From positions 1,894,501 through 1,958,500 of the forward strand of contig NZ_CP108494.1 in NCBI RefSeq assembly GCF_041435435.1: DNA of 64,000 nucleotides. The letters are read 5' to 3'. Below the pieces are notes generated by a model, which did not search any database, had not been told where the DNA came from, and was given only the letters and a program-made list of their open reading frames with translations. The stretch is from Streptomyces sp. NBC_01241 (GTDB taxonomy: Bacteria; Actinomycetota; Actinomycetes; Streptomycetales; Streptomycetaceae). The position numbers and the translations under genes were made by a program. Shown here one piece after another: positions 19,684-27,738 of the stretch. How positions within the stretch are numbered: the first letter of the stretch is position 1; the number at the start of each line of letters is the position of its first letter.

Positions 19684-20017
19684 GATGGTGGAACCCCCAC
19701 AAGAGACATGGAGCCACCGGCGCCGTCCAATGGGGGACATCGCGGGCGCCGGTGACCTCGACCCCGAAAGCTTTACGCACAGAGGGTGAACCGTCAGACA
19801 CCTGACGTGAGTTCACTCCAAAGGGGGGTTTCCGTGCTTGTATTCGAATATCTCGGTACGTTCGTTCCTCGGAGTCACCCGATCCGCTGAGCGCGGACGG
19901 CGCGGGCATCGACTGCGCCGGGGTGCGCGCAAAGGTGTTTCAACGACCCGGCAGCGATGTGGTAACTGCCTGTCAACACGGCACACCCCGGCCGGAAGGC
20001 GGCCCGGTGAGCCGCCC
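19684..20017. other. Intergenic region upstream of the LAETG gene
   Basis: No gene is supported here. It should hold the minus-strand promoter of the LAETG gene. A small inverted repeat, GTCAG-ACAC-CTGAC, lies near 19793-19806, about 110 bases upstream of the start, and may be an operator. No clear -10/-35 pair was recognised. Confidence 0.4.
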
Positions 20018-21118
20018 TCAGCCGATCACCCGCCCGTTCAGCACCACCCGTCGCGGCGCCGCCAGCACCCGGACGTCCGCCCGCGGATCCTCGTCGTACA
20101 CCACCAGGTCCGCCGGGGCGCCCTCCTCCAGCACCGGCCGCCCCAGCCACCGACGCGCACCCCAGGTGGTCGCCGACAGCGCGTCCAGGGCCGGGATGCC
20201 CGCCTTGACCAGTTCGGCGACCTCGTCCGCCACCAGCCCGTGGGCGAGCACCCCGCCCGCGTCGGTGCCGACGAAGACCGGAATGCCGGCGTCGTACGCG
20301 GCGCGCACGGTGTCGTAACGCCGCTCGTGCAGCCGTCGCATGTGGTCCGACCAGCGGGGGAACTTGGCGTCGCCGCCCGCCGCGAGCGAGGGGAACGTGG
20401 CGATGTTGACCAGCGTGGGGACGATCGCGACACCGCGCTCGGCGAAGAGCGGAATGGTTTCCTCGGTCAGCCCGGTGGCGTGCTCGACGCAGTCGATCCC
20501 GGCCTCGACGAGATCACGCAGCGAGTCCTCGGCGAAGCAGTGCGCGGTGACCCGGGCGCCGAGCCGGTGCGCCTCGGCGATGGCCGCCCGGGCCGCCTCG
20601 CGCGGCCAGCAGGCGGTCAGATCGCCCACCTCCCGGTCGATCCAGTCGCCGACCAGCTTCACCCAGCCGTCGCCGCGGCGGGCCTCCTGCGCGACGTACG
20701 CGACCAGTTCGTCCGGCTCGATCTCGTACGCGTAGTTCCGGGTGTACCTACGGGGCCTGGCGATGTGACGGCCGGCCCTGATGATCTTCGGGAGATCCTC
20801 GCGGTCGTCGATCCACCGGGTGTCGGCCGGCGAACCGGCGTCCCGCAGCAGCAGCGCACCCGCCTCCCGGTCGGCGAGCGCCTGCTTCTCGCTGGTCGCC
20901 TCGTCGACGGCGCCGTGGTGGTCGAGCCCGACGTGGCAGTGGGCGTCGACCAGCCCCGGCAGCGCCCAGCCGGTGACGGTCACCGCCTCGTCCGCGCCGG
21001 GCGGCCTCGCGTACGAGATCCGTCCGTCGACGGCCCAGAGCTCGTCCCGGACGTCCTCGGGTCCGACGAGCACCCGCCCCTTCACGTGCAGCACCCGCGG
21101 TGCCCTGTGATCGCTCAT
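20018..21118 (-). CDS. Amidohydrolase family protein
   Basis: Metal-dependent hydrolase of the imidazolonepropionase/prolidase-like amidohydrolase group. Metal-site motifs appear in order: DAHCHVG near residue 60, a possible carbamylated Lys in GWVKLVGDW, HCFAEDS, CVEHATGL and GTDAGG. The C-terminal beta-sandwich segment ADLVVYDEDPRAD is also typical. The ATG at 21118 is preferred; one three codons upstream is also possible, and neither has a clear ribosome site. The substrate is unknown. It stands alone on the minus strand. Confidence 0.85.
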   Translation of the reverse strand: MSDHRAPRVLHVKGRVLVGPEDVRDELWAVDGRISYARPPGADEAVTVTGWALPGLVDAHCHVGLDHHGAVDEATSEKQALADREAGALLLRDAGSPADTRWIDDREDLPKIIRAGRHIARPRRYTRNYAYEIEPDELVAYVAQEARRGDGWVKLVGDWIDREVGDLTACWPREAARAAIAEAHRLGARVTAHCFAEDSLRDLVEAGIDCVEHATGLTEETIPLFAERGVAIVPTLVNIATFPSLAAGGDAKFPRWSDHMRRLHERRYDTVRAAYDAGIPVFVGTDAGGVLAHGLVADEVAELVKAGIPALDALSATTWGARRWLGRPVLEEGAPADLVVYDEDPRADVRVLAAPRRVVLNGRVIG

Positions 21119-21311
21119 GAACAGCACTGTACGAGGCGGCGCCCGGCGCCCTTGGGCCGATTCCTGGCTCTCCGGCCACCGCGGACTCGGCCCGCTGCGA
21201 ACGCCGTCCCCGTAACGACCTGGCGTTCCTCACCACCTGGCGTTCCTCGGCCCCGCCCCAGCCCTCTACTGCGACAAGCGGCTGATCCACCTCCCCCATG
21301 GGCCACGGCCC

Positions 21312-21475
21312 AGGAGGGTGCTGAAGATCTTGGCCGGATCAGCGAGCGGCGTCTGGTGCGTGGCGCTGCAAGGCGCCGAAGCGGCCTCATAGCGGAGCTA
21401 TCAGGTCGTTACGGCAACGCCGCAGGTGTGCGTGCCAGGCGTCGGGAGCCCGGCCAAGATCTTCAGCACCCTCCT
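21312..21475. repeat. 164-bp MITE-like element with 26-bp perfect terminal inverted repeats
   Basis: The left end AGGAGGGTGCTGAAGATCTT+GGCCGG (21312-21337) is the exact reverse complement of bases 21450-21475. The 112 bases between show no gene. Perfect long termini around a short non-coding core look like a non-autonomous mobile element rather than a simple terminator. An IS701 element is inserted with its target CTAG (21474-21477) overlapping the right end by two bases. Confidence 0.65.
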
Positions 21476-21487
21476 AGTAGGGCTTTG

Positions 21488-21622
21488 TTAGGTGCGGTGG
21501 TGTGGTTCGGGTGCCGGGGCGGGTTGGCCGCATATGGAGCAGGCGCCGGTCCAGGTGGCCAGGAGGGCTTGGAGTTCGCGGAGGACCGCGTAGAGGGTCA
21601 GGCCGGCGCAGGGGCTTTTGGG
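21488..21622 (-). other. Candidate -1 frameshift site and C-terminal extension of the IS701 transposase
   Basis: In the transposase frame the end reads GAC CCA AAA GCC, so C-CCA-AAA is a canonical X-XXY-YYZ slippery heptamer. Slipping back one base continues as SPCAGLTLYAVLRELQALL, ATWTGACSICGQPAPAPEPH and a stop at 21488. The added segment contains a CSIC pair and looks like a genuine transposase tail. A simple one-base loss in the A run would look the same. Confidence 0.5.
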
Positions 21623-22860
21623 TCGAGTCTGAGCAGGGTGCAGAAGGCTTGGGCGAGGGAGGCGAGGGTGGTGTGGCGGTGCCAGCCGGGGAAGTTGCGG
21701 CCCTCGAAGTGGTCCAGGCCCAGGCCGTCCTTGAGTTCGCGGTAGTCGTGCTCGATGCGCCAGCGGATCTTGCAGATGCGGACCAGCTCGCGCAGTGGGG
21801 TGTCGGCGGGCAGGGTGGACAGCCAGTAGTCGGTGGGCTCGGCGGCGCCGGGCGGCCACTCGGCCAGCAGCCAGCACTCGGGCAGGGAACCGTCCACGGC
21901 GCGGCGGATCGTGCGGTTGGCCGGGCGGACGCGCAGTGCGAGGAATCGTGAGCGCATCTCGGCGCGGGGGTTGTTCCTGGTGGTCTTGCTGCCCTGGCGC
22001 CAGGTCACCGTCCGTAGCGTGGATCGTCCTTCGTCCAGGGCGAGTTGGCGCAAGGTGGTGTGGGGGTCGGGGTACGCCGGGCCGGGCGGGCGGCCCTGGC
22101 CGCTGTAGGGCGGGCGCCGGGGGACGGCGTCACCCGGGTAGGCGGTGGTGCTGCCCTTGACCGCGACCGCGTAGGCCAGCCCACGTTCGCTCAGGCCCTC
22201 GCGAAAGCCTGTCGCGTCCCCGTAGCCGGCGTCGGCGACCACCGGCAGGTCGGGCAGCTCCCAGTCCCCGCGAACCTCGTCCAGCATGTCCAGGGCCAGG
22301 CGCCACTTCTCCCGGTGCCGCTCGCTGTCGGGGATGCCGGCCTTCGTCCGGCGGCGGCGGATCGCCTCGGCCAGCAGCGCATCGTCCGCGTTCTTGGCGT
22401 CGTCCCAGCTCTCGGGCAGGAACAGACGCCAGTCGACCGCCGAGGAGGCACGGTCGGACACCAGGTTGACACTGACCCCGACCTGGCAGTTTCCGCGCTT
22501 GCCCAGCGCGCCGCAGTACATCCGCGCCACCCCCGGCGAGTCGTAGCCGTCCTTGGGGAAGCCCACGTCATCGATCGCGTACGCCTCGGGCGAGATGTGA
22601 GCCGCAGCCCAACGGGCCAGCCGCTCACGGACCTTGCCCCAGTTCCAGGTGGAAGAGGAGACGAACTGCTGGAGCTGCTGATGGTCCACACCCAGACGCT
22701 CGGCCATCGGCTGCATCGACTTGCGCTTACCGTCCAGCATCAGCCCGCGCAGGTACAACTCACCCTTGGCCCGCTGGTCCCGCCGCGCCAGTGAACCGAG
22801 CATCTCCGCCGCGAACGCCTCCAAGCGCGGGCGGACCGTCTCCATCTCCTCAGGTGTCAC
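21598..22860 (-). CDS. IS701-family transposase
   Basis: DDE transposase, 420 residues. The catalytic acids appear in YAIDDVGFPKDG (Asp97), PVVADAGYGDA (Asp210) and RIEHDYRELKDGLGLDHFEG (Glu374). The ATG lies 62 bases inside the right terminus. The frame stops at 21598, but the -1 frame stays open for about 43 more codons to 21488, and the slippery heptamer CCCAAAA lies in the correct phase just before the stop (21616-21622). A longer product made by frameshifting is therefore possible. Confidence 0.93.
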   Translation of the reverse strand: MTPEEMETVRPRLEAFAAEMLGSLARRDQRAKGELYLRGLMLDGKRKSMQPMAERLGVDHQQLQQFVSSSTWNWGKVRERLARWAAAHISPEAYAIDDVGFPKDGYDSPGVARMYCGALGKRGNCQVGVSVNLVSDRASSAVDWRLFLPESWDDAKNADDALLAEAIRRRRTKAGIPDSERHREKWRLALDMLDEVRGDWELPDLPVVADAGYGDATGFREGLSERGLAYAVAVKGSTTAYPGDAVPRRPPYSGQGRPPGPAYPDPHTTLRQLALDEGRSTLRTVTWRQGSKTTRNNPRAEMRSRFLALRVRPANRTIRRAVDGSLPECWLLAEWPPGAAEPTDYWLSTLPADTPLRELVRICKIRWRIEHDYRELKDGLGLDHFEGRNFPGWHRHTTLASLAQAFCTLLRLDPKAPAPA

Positions 22861-22922
22861 ACCTGAAAGAAGATCACAACCCTACCCCTGGCCGAACATT
22901 CGGGGTACCTAACAAAGCCCTA

Positions 22923-23594
22923 CTAGATCCCGCTGATGTCGGGGCGGAAGGGAAACGTCTCGCTCATCCGTCCGGCCCTGTGCATCCTGCGTGCGGTCCA
23001 CAGCGGAGTCGCGACCATCACGAGGACCAGGGCGCCGAGCGCGCCCAGTGCCACCGCACCCTCCGTCGCCGGTTCGAGATCCGCACGGACCCCCTCGACC
23101 GGTGCCTGCCGGCCCAGCGGGTCGACGAGGGCCTGCACCCGGTCCCCCTTCCGGTACCCGTCGCAGGGCGTGAGGGGGTGGCGAATCTCCCGGCCGTCGT
23201 CGAGCCTCCGCAGCAGGCAGCTCCTGCTGGACCTGCTCGTCGCCGGCCGTACCGCCGAGACCAGCGCTTCGGTCTGCTCCCCCCGCCGGGCCTGGGCCTG
23301 GTCGGTCAGCGCCGCGCTGCCGATGAGGAGCGCGGCCAGGCAGAGCAGCAGTGTCACGACCGCGGAGAGCTTGCCGCCACCCGTCATCTTCACGCCCGTG
23401 GGGACGGCCATCGCCGTGATCGCCACGGCCCCCGCCTCCGGCCACTCCGCATAGCCCCAGCGCAGCGAGAACAGCGCCGTGGCACCGCTGCCGACCGCGA
23501 GCATCAGCAGTGAGATGCCCGTCCCGCGCCACCGCCCGGCCATCGTCTGCGGTGGGCGCCACACCGTGCGGTCCGGTCTCTGTGCACGGGACAT
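22923..23594 (-). CDS. Membrane protein, DUF3592-like (hypothetical)
   Basis: A 223-residue protein with four predicted membrane segments: two near residues 25-45 and 52-68, one near 78-98 and one near 180-200. Between the last two lies a soluble stretch with RSCLLRRLDDGREIRHPL and the sequence YRKGDRVQALVDPLGRQAPV, the kind of linker seen in DUF3592-like small membrane proteins. The function is unknown. The stop codon TAG is part of the IS701 target duplication, so the native C terminus is probably kept. Confidence 0.7.
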   Translation of the reverse strand: MSRAQRPDRTVWRPPQTMAGRWRGTGISLLMLAVGSGATALFSLRWGYAEWPEAGAVAITAMAVPTGVKMTGGGKLSAVVTLLLCLAALLIGSAALTDQAQARRGEQTEALVSAVRPATSRSSRSCLLRRLDDGREIRHPLTPCDGYRKGDRVQALVDPLGRQAPVEGVRADLEPATEGAVALGALGALVLVMVATPLWTARRMHRAGRMSETFPFRPDISGI

Positions 23595-23621
23595 GACAGC
23601 TCCGATCGACGCGGGAGACGA

Positions 23622-23828
23622 TCAAACCATCAGAGCAGAGGCACTGCCGCGGCCGTAAGAGTCGGTCGCCCTCGGAGTCGGGCGCGACGGCCCGAAGGAG
23701 TGGCGGTCAGCGATCGCGGGCCGGGCGCCCCTCGCGACGAGTTCCGGGATCGCGACGCACTCCGATCGATGCGCCACGGGGAAGGCGTGCGCGGCGTCCG
23801 GCCCGTTGGCGATCACCACGTAGGACAC
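23622..23828 (-). CDS. Small hypothetical protein (68 aa)
   Basis: A GTG at 23828 opens 68 codons (begins MSYVVIANGPDAAHAFPV) ending at 23622. The third codon positions are strongly G/C in the first 50 codons, as in real genes here. TACTAA lies four bases before the GTG on the minus strand, so the transcript could be leaderless; no ribosome site is seen. It is divergent from the class V aminotransferase. No domain is recognised. Confidence 0.4.
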   Translation of the reverse strand: MSYVVIANGPDAAHAFPVAHRSECVAIPELVARGARPAIADRHSFGPSRPTPRATDSYGRGSASALMV

Positions 23829-23912
23829 GGTCTTAGTACGCTTCGACGGAAGCACCGTCCGTACGCGGCACCGCAGCGCACCGACCCGACCCGACCCGAA
23901 GAGAGCACCACC

Positions 23913-25019
23913 GTGACGCACCCCTTCCTCGACCTCGCCCCGCTCACCGCCACGCGTTTCGCGGCCATCGAGAAGCGAGTGGCCGGCCTCCTCGCCACCG
24001 AGCAGGACGTCGTCATCATGCAGGGCGAGGCGCTCCTCCCCCTCGAAGGCTGCATCCGGGGCGGCGCCCGGCCCGGATCGACCGCCCTGAACGTGGTCAC
24101 CGGTCCGTACGGGCAGACCTTCGGGAACTGGCTGCGGGACTGCGGTGCCCATGTCGTCGATCTGGCGGTTCCCTTCCACACGGCGGTCACCGCCGACCAG
24201 GTGGCGCGGGCGCTGGCCGAGCACCCGGAGATCGACTTCGTCTCCCTGGTGCACGCGGAGGCGGCGACGGGGAACACCAATCCGGTCGCCGAGATCGGCG
24301 AGGTGGTCCGTGCGCACGGGGCGCTGTTCATGCTGGACGCCGTCGCCTCGGTGGGCGCGGAGCCGCTGCTGCCGGACGCGTGGGGCGTCGACCTCTGTGT
24401 GATCGGCGCGCAGAAGGCGATGGGCGGCCCGGCCGGGGTGTCGGCGGTGTCGGTGAGCGAGCGCGCCTGGGCGCGGATCGCGGCCAACCCGCAGGCCCCG
24501 CGCCGCTCGTACCTCTCGCTCCTGGACTGGAAGGAGCGCTGGATCGACGGCGGTCGCAGGGCGCTGCTGCACGCCCCCGCCCAGCTGGAGATGCTGGCGC
24601 TGGAGGCGTGCGTGGAGCGGATCGAGGCCGAGGGTCTGGACGCCCTCACGGGCCGCCACGCCTCGGCTGCCGCGGCGACGCGGGCGGGCGCGGTGGCGCT
24701 CGGCGGGGGCCTGTCGCCGTATGTGCACGAGGCGGGGGACGCGGCGCCGGTCGCGACGACGCTGCGCGCCCCCGAGGGCGTCGACGCCGCCGGGCTGGTC
24801 GCGCGGGCGCTCGCGGCCGACCCGGCGCTGCCGCTGATCGCGGGCGGGGGCGCGCTGTCCAAGGAGATGATCCGGGTCAATCACTACGGTGTGGATGCGA
24901 CGCGGGGAGCGGTGCAGTCCTCGCTCGCGGCTCTGGGGGCGGCGCTGGCCGATGCGGGCCGGCAGGTCGACTTCGAAACTGCCCGCAAAGCCGTATCGGA
25001 AACCTGGCCGAGCGAATAA
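23913..25019 (+). CDS. Class V PLP-dependent aminotransferase
   Basis: Fold-type I aminotransferase of 368 residues related to alanine-glyoxylate/serine-pyruvate aminotransferases. The PLP lysine is in IGAQKAMGGPAGVSAV, preceded by the cofactor aspartate in LFMLDAVASVG, and the N-terminal half has VVIMQGEALLPLE and GPYGQTFGNWLRDCG. GTG at 23913 follows AAGAGAG. It sits directly upstream of the ectoine operon but is separated from it by a strong terminator, so it is probably an independent gene. The substrate is unknown. Confidence 0.85.
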   Translation: MTHPFLDLAPLTATRFAAIEKRVAGLLATEQDVVIMQGEALLPLEGCIRGGARPGSTALNVVTGPYGQTFGNWLRDCGAHVVDLAVPFHTAVTADQVARALAEHPEIDFVSLVHAEAATGNTNPVAEIGEVVRAHGALFMLDAVASVGAEPLLPDAWGVDLCVIGAQKAMGGPAGVSAVSVSERAWARIAANPQAPRRSYLSLLDWKERWIDGGRRALLHAPAQLEMLALEACVERIEAEGLDALTGRHASAAAATRAGAVALGGGLSPYVHEAGDAAPVATTLRAPEGVDAAGLVARALAADPALPLIAGGGALSKEMIRVNHYGVDATRGAVQSSLAALGAALADAGRQVDFETARKAVSETWPSE

Positions 25020-25047
25020 ATCCACACCGGAACGCCGGTATTCCATA

Positions 25048-25087
25048 AATGCGGGGAGCTGCTCTATTCAGAGCAGCTCCCCGCATT
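25048..25087 (+). terminator. Rho-independent terminator after the aminotransferase gene
   Basis: A perfect 17-bp stem (AATGCGGGGAGCTGCTC, 25048-25064, with 25071-25087) encloses the six-base loop TATTCA and is followed by CTTCT. It isolates the aminotransferase from ectA. Confidence 0.9.
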
Positions 25088-25358
25088 CTTCTGCCCGCTT
25101 TCCCGGACCCTAAACACCCGAGTTTCCAGGACCTCGATCCGGGCTCGATCCACACAATTCAGGTGCGTAACCCGAGAGTTATGGCCTTGTGACCGACTCC
25201 ACATCGCGCCCGTTATGCCGGATAAATAGCACCCAAAGCAGAAGAAAGCGCGGCCAGATCGCGCCGGGGCACGCGCCCGCGTGATAACACAACGGATCAC
25301 TCCACCCAAGCCCCCGCATCGATGCAATTCAGAAATTTGCTGGGTAAATTCAATTCCC
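25088..25358 (+). promoter_or_regulatory. ectABCD upstream region
   Basis: This 271-bp non-coding stretch is clearly richer in A/T than its surroundings and must hold the ectoine promoter. TTGTGA at 25187-25192 followed after 18 bases by CGTTATGCCGGATAAAT is the best promoter-like segment, but the -10 match is weak. No firm ribosome site precedes the ectA ATG. Osmotic and heat control is known for this operon in streptomycetes; the site itself is not identifiable by eye. Confidence 0.4.
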
Positions 25359-25889
25359 ATGACCGCCGCACCCGCAGATTTTGCACGTGCCCGAAGCGAA
25401 TTCCTCACCATCGACACCCCACGAGTGGAGGACGGAGCCGCGATCTGGCGCATCGCCCGCGACTCCGAGGTCCTGGACCTCAACTCCTCGTACAGTTACC
25501 TGCTGTGGTGCCGTGACTTCGCCGCCACCTCCGTGATCAGCCGCAACGAGACCGGCGAACCCGTCGCCTTCGTGACGGGGTACCTCCGGCCGGACCGTCC
25601 CGAGACGCTCGTCGTCTGGCAGGCGGCCGTCGACCACGCCCACCGCGGGACCGGCCTCGCGGGAAAGCTCCTGGACGCGCTGACCTCGCGGGTCGCGGCC
25701 GAGCAGGGCCTCGCCTCGGTCGAGACGACCGTCACCCCGGACAACACCGCGTCGGACCGGCTGTTCACCTCCTACGCGCTCCGCCACGACGTGGGCCTGG
25801 AGCGCGAGGTGCTCTTCGACAGCGGGCTCTTCCCGGAGGGAACGCACCTTCCCGAAGTGCTGTACCGCATCGGCCCGTTCCACGCGTGA
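25359..25889 (+). CDS. ectA: L-2,4-diaminobutyrate N-acetyltransferase EctA
   Basis: GNAT-family enzyme that acetylates L-2,4-diaminobutyrate to N-gamma-acetyl-diaminobutyrate, the second step of ectoine synthesis. The ATG at 25359 gives 176 residues (MTAAPADFARARSEF). Diagnostic EctA stretches are DLNSSYSYLLWCRDFA, VDHAHRGTGLAGKLLDAL (acetyl-CoA loop) and TVTPDNTASDRLF. First gene of ectABCD; ectB follows after 101 bases containing a triple direct repeat. Confidence 0.96.
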   Translation: MTAAPADFARARSEFLTIDTPRVEDGAAIWRIARDSEVLDLNSSYSYLLWCRDFAATSVISRNETGEPVAFVTGYLRPDRPETLVVWQAAVDHAHRGTGLAGKLLDALTSRVAAEQGLASVETTVTPDNTASDRLFTSYALRHDVGLEREVLFDSGLFPEGTHLPEVLYRIGPFHA

Positions 25890-25940
25890 ACGCGTCGACC
25901 GGTTCCGCACGTGGGCGCCCGGCCTGTTCCACACGTGAAC
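25877..25940 (+). repeat. Three direct repeats spanning the ectA stop and the ectA-ectB gap
   Basis: GTTCCACGCGTGAAC (25877-25891), GTTCCGCACGTGGGC (25902-25916) and GTTCCACACGTGAAC (25926-25940) are close copies spaced 25 and 24 bases apart. The first contains the ectA stop. They are partly self-complementary. They could be a binding site, or leftovers of duplicated 3' coding sequence. Confidence 0.6.
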
Positions 25941-25990
25941 ACACCCGCACCGCCACCCGTCACACGCCCCCCTCAAGCAGGAGACTCCCT

Positions 25991-27259
25991 GTGACCATCA
26001 CCCCGCCCGCGCTGAGTGTCTTCGAGACCCTGGAGTCGGAGGTACGGAGCTACTGCCGTAGCTGGCCCGCCGTGTTCGACCGCGCGCAGGGCGCCCGTCT
26101 GACCGACGAGGACGGCCACAGCTACCTCGACTTCTTCGCCGGCGCCGGATCCCTCAACTACGGCCACAACAACCCGGTGCTGAAGCGCGCGCTGATCGAC
26201 TACATCGAGCGCGACGGCATCACCCACGGCCTCGACATGGCCACCACCGCGAAACGGGCCTTCCTGGAGTCCTTCCAGAACAACGTGCTGCGCCCGCGTG
26301 ACCTCCCGTACAAGGTGATGTTCCCCGGCCCGACCGGCACCAACGCGGTCGAGGCTGCGCTGAAGCTGGCCCGCAAGGTGAAGGGGCGGGAGTCGATCGT
26401 CTCCTTCACCAACGCCTTCCACGGCATGTCGCTGGGCTCGCTCGCCGTCACCGGCAACGCCTTCAAACGGGCCGGGGCCGGCATCCCGCTGGTGCACGGC
26501 ACTCCGATGCCGTTCGACAACTACCTCGACGGCCGGGTGCCCGACTTCCTCTGGTTCGAGCGGCTCCTGGAGGACCAGGGCTCCGGTCTCAACAAGCCCG
26601 CCGCCGTGATCGTCGAGACGGTGCAGGGCGAGGGCGGCATCAATGTGGCGCGCCCCGAGTGGCTGCGGGCGCTCGCCGATCTGTGCCGTCGCCGCGACAT
26701 GCTGCTGATCGTCGACGACATCCAGATGGGCTGCGGGCGTACGGGCGCGTTCTTCTCGTTCGAGGAGGCCGGCATCACCCCCGACATCGTGACCCTGTCC
26801 AAGTCCATCAGCGGCTACGGACTGCCCATGTCGCTCTGCCTGTTCACACCGGAGCTGGACGTCTGGGGGCCGGGCGAGCACAACGGCACCTTCCGCGGCA
26901 ACAACCCGGCGTTCGTCACGGCCGCGGCCGCGCTGGACGCCTACTGGGCGGACGGCCAGATGGAGAAGCAGACCCTGGCCCGCGGCGAGCAGATCGAGCA
27001 GGCGCTGCCGGCGATCTGCGACGAACATGCCCGGCTCGGCGCGCAGTTCCGGGGCCGTGGGCTGGTCTGGGGCATGGAGTTCACCGACAAGGCGCGCGCC
27101 GCCGCGATCTGCGCCCGCGCCTTCGAGCTGGGCCTCCTCGTCGAGACCTCCGGTCCGCAGAGCGAGGTCGTGAAGCTGCTGCCGCCGCTGACCGTCACCC
27201 CCGAGGAGCTGGACGAGGGTCTGCGGACGCTGGCCCGCGCGGTCCGCGAAACCGCCTGA
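25991..27259 (+). CDS. ectB: Diaminobutyrate-2-oxoglutarate transaminase EctB
   Basis: PLP enzyme converting L-aspartate 4-semialdehyde to L-2,4-diaminobutyrate with glutamate as donor, the first ectoine step. GTG at 25991 follows AGCAGGAG and gives 422 residues. Class III aminotransferase landmarks are [53 protein letters not shown] with the cofactor Asp, and the PLP lysine in [14 protein letters not shown]. Second gene of the operon. Confidence 0.96.
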   Translation: MTITPPALSVFETLESEVRSYCRSWPAVFDRAQGARLTDEDGHSYLDFFAGAGSLNYGHNNPVLKRALIDYIERDGITHGLDMATTAKRAFLESFQNNVLRPRDLPYKVMFPGPTGTNAVEAALKLARKVKGRESIVSFTNAFHGMSLGSLAVTGNAFKRAGAGIPLVHGTPMPFDNYLDGRVPDFLWFERLLEDQGSGLNKPAAVIVETVQGEGGINVARPEWLRALADLCRRRDMLLIVDDIQMGCGRTGAFFSFEEAGITPDIVTLSKSISGYGLPMSLCLFTPELDVWGPGEHNGTFRGNNPAFVTAAAALDAYWADGQMEKQTLARGEQIEQALPAICDEHARLGAQFRGRGLVWGMEFTDKARAAAICARAFELGLLVETSGPQSEVVKLLPPLTVTPEELDEGLRTLARAVRETA

Positions 27260-27336
27260 ACCCGACCCGGACCCGGACCACCCCGGCGCGGGTCCGACGA
27301 GAAACACCCCCGCAGAGAGAAAGGCACCGAACCACC

Positions 27337-27735
27337 GTGATCGTCCGATCGTTCCGTGACATCGAGAACACCGACCGGCATGTGAAGGCCGCCTCCGGAA
27401 CCTGGGAGAGCAAGCGCATCGTGCTCGCGCAGGAGAAGGTGGGCTTCTCGCTCCACGAGACCACGATGTACGCGGGTACCGAGACGTCGATGTGGTACGC
27501 GAACCACATCGAGGCCGTCCTGTGCGTCGAGGGCGAGGCCGAGCTCACCAATGACGAGACCGGCGAGAAGCACTGGATCACCCCCGGCACGATGTACCTG
27601 CTGAACGGCCACGAGCACCACACCATGCGGCCGAAGACCGACTTCCGCTGCATCTGCGTCTTCAACCCTCCGGTCACCGGACGGGAGGAGCACGACGAGA
27701 ACGGTGTCTACCCCTTGCTGACCGAGGAGGACTGA
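27337..27735 (+). CDS. ectC: L-ectoine synthase EctC
   Basis: Cupin-fold enzyme that cyclises N-gamma-acetyl-diaminobutyrate to ectoine with loss of water. The GTG at 27337 follows GAGAGAAAGG and gives 132 residues, the family size. It begins [20 protein letters not shown] and has the typical [20 protein letters not shown] segment, [20 protein letters not shown] and [18 protein letters not shown]. It is followed three bases after its stop by ectD. Confidence 0.96.
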   Translation: MIVRSFRDIENTDRHVKAASGTWESKRIVLAQEKVGFSLHETTMYAGTETSMWYANHIEAVLCVEGEAELTNDETGEKHWITPGTMYLLNGHEHHTMRPKTDFRCICVFNPPVTGREEHDENGVYPLLTEED

Positions 27736-27738
27736 ACC

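Larger units (their letters stand above)
21478..22922 (-). mobile_element. IS701-family insertion sequence (intact, 1445 bp)
   Basis: Perfect 16-bp terminal inverted repeats (TAGGGCTTTGTTAGGT at 21478-21493 and its complement at 22907-22922) are flanked by direct repeats CTAG (21474-21477 and 22923-22926). A CTAG target duplication is the usual sign of IS701-family insertion. The right CTAG doubles as the TAG stop codon of the neighbouring membrane-protein gene, so that gene is not damaged. One transposase gene fills the element. Unbroken termini and target repeats suggest a recent insertion. Confidence 0.93.

Noticed and set aside
19838..21311. 635-codon plus-strand frame through the amidohydrolase and into the IS701 element
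   Set aside because: It is antisense to two clear genes and has low-complexity composition.
23913..25019. Class V aminotransferase as an extra step of the ectoine operon
   Set aside because: A perfect 17-bp terminator separates it from ectA, and EctB already supplies the transaminase.
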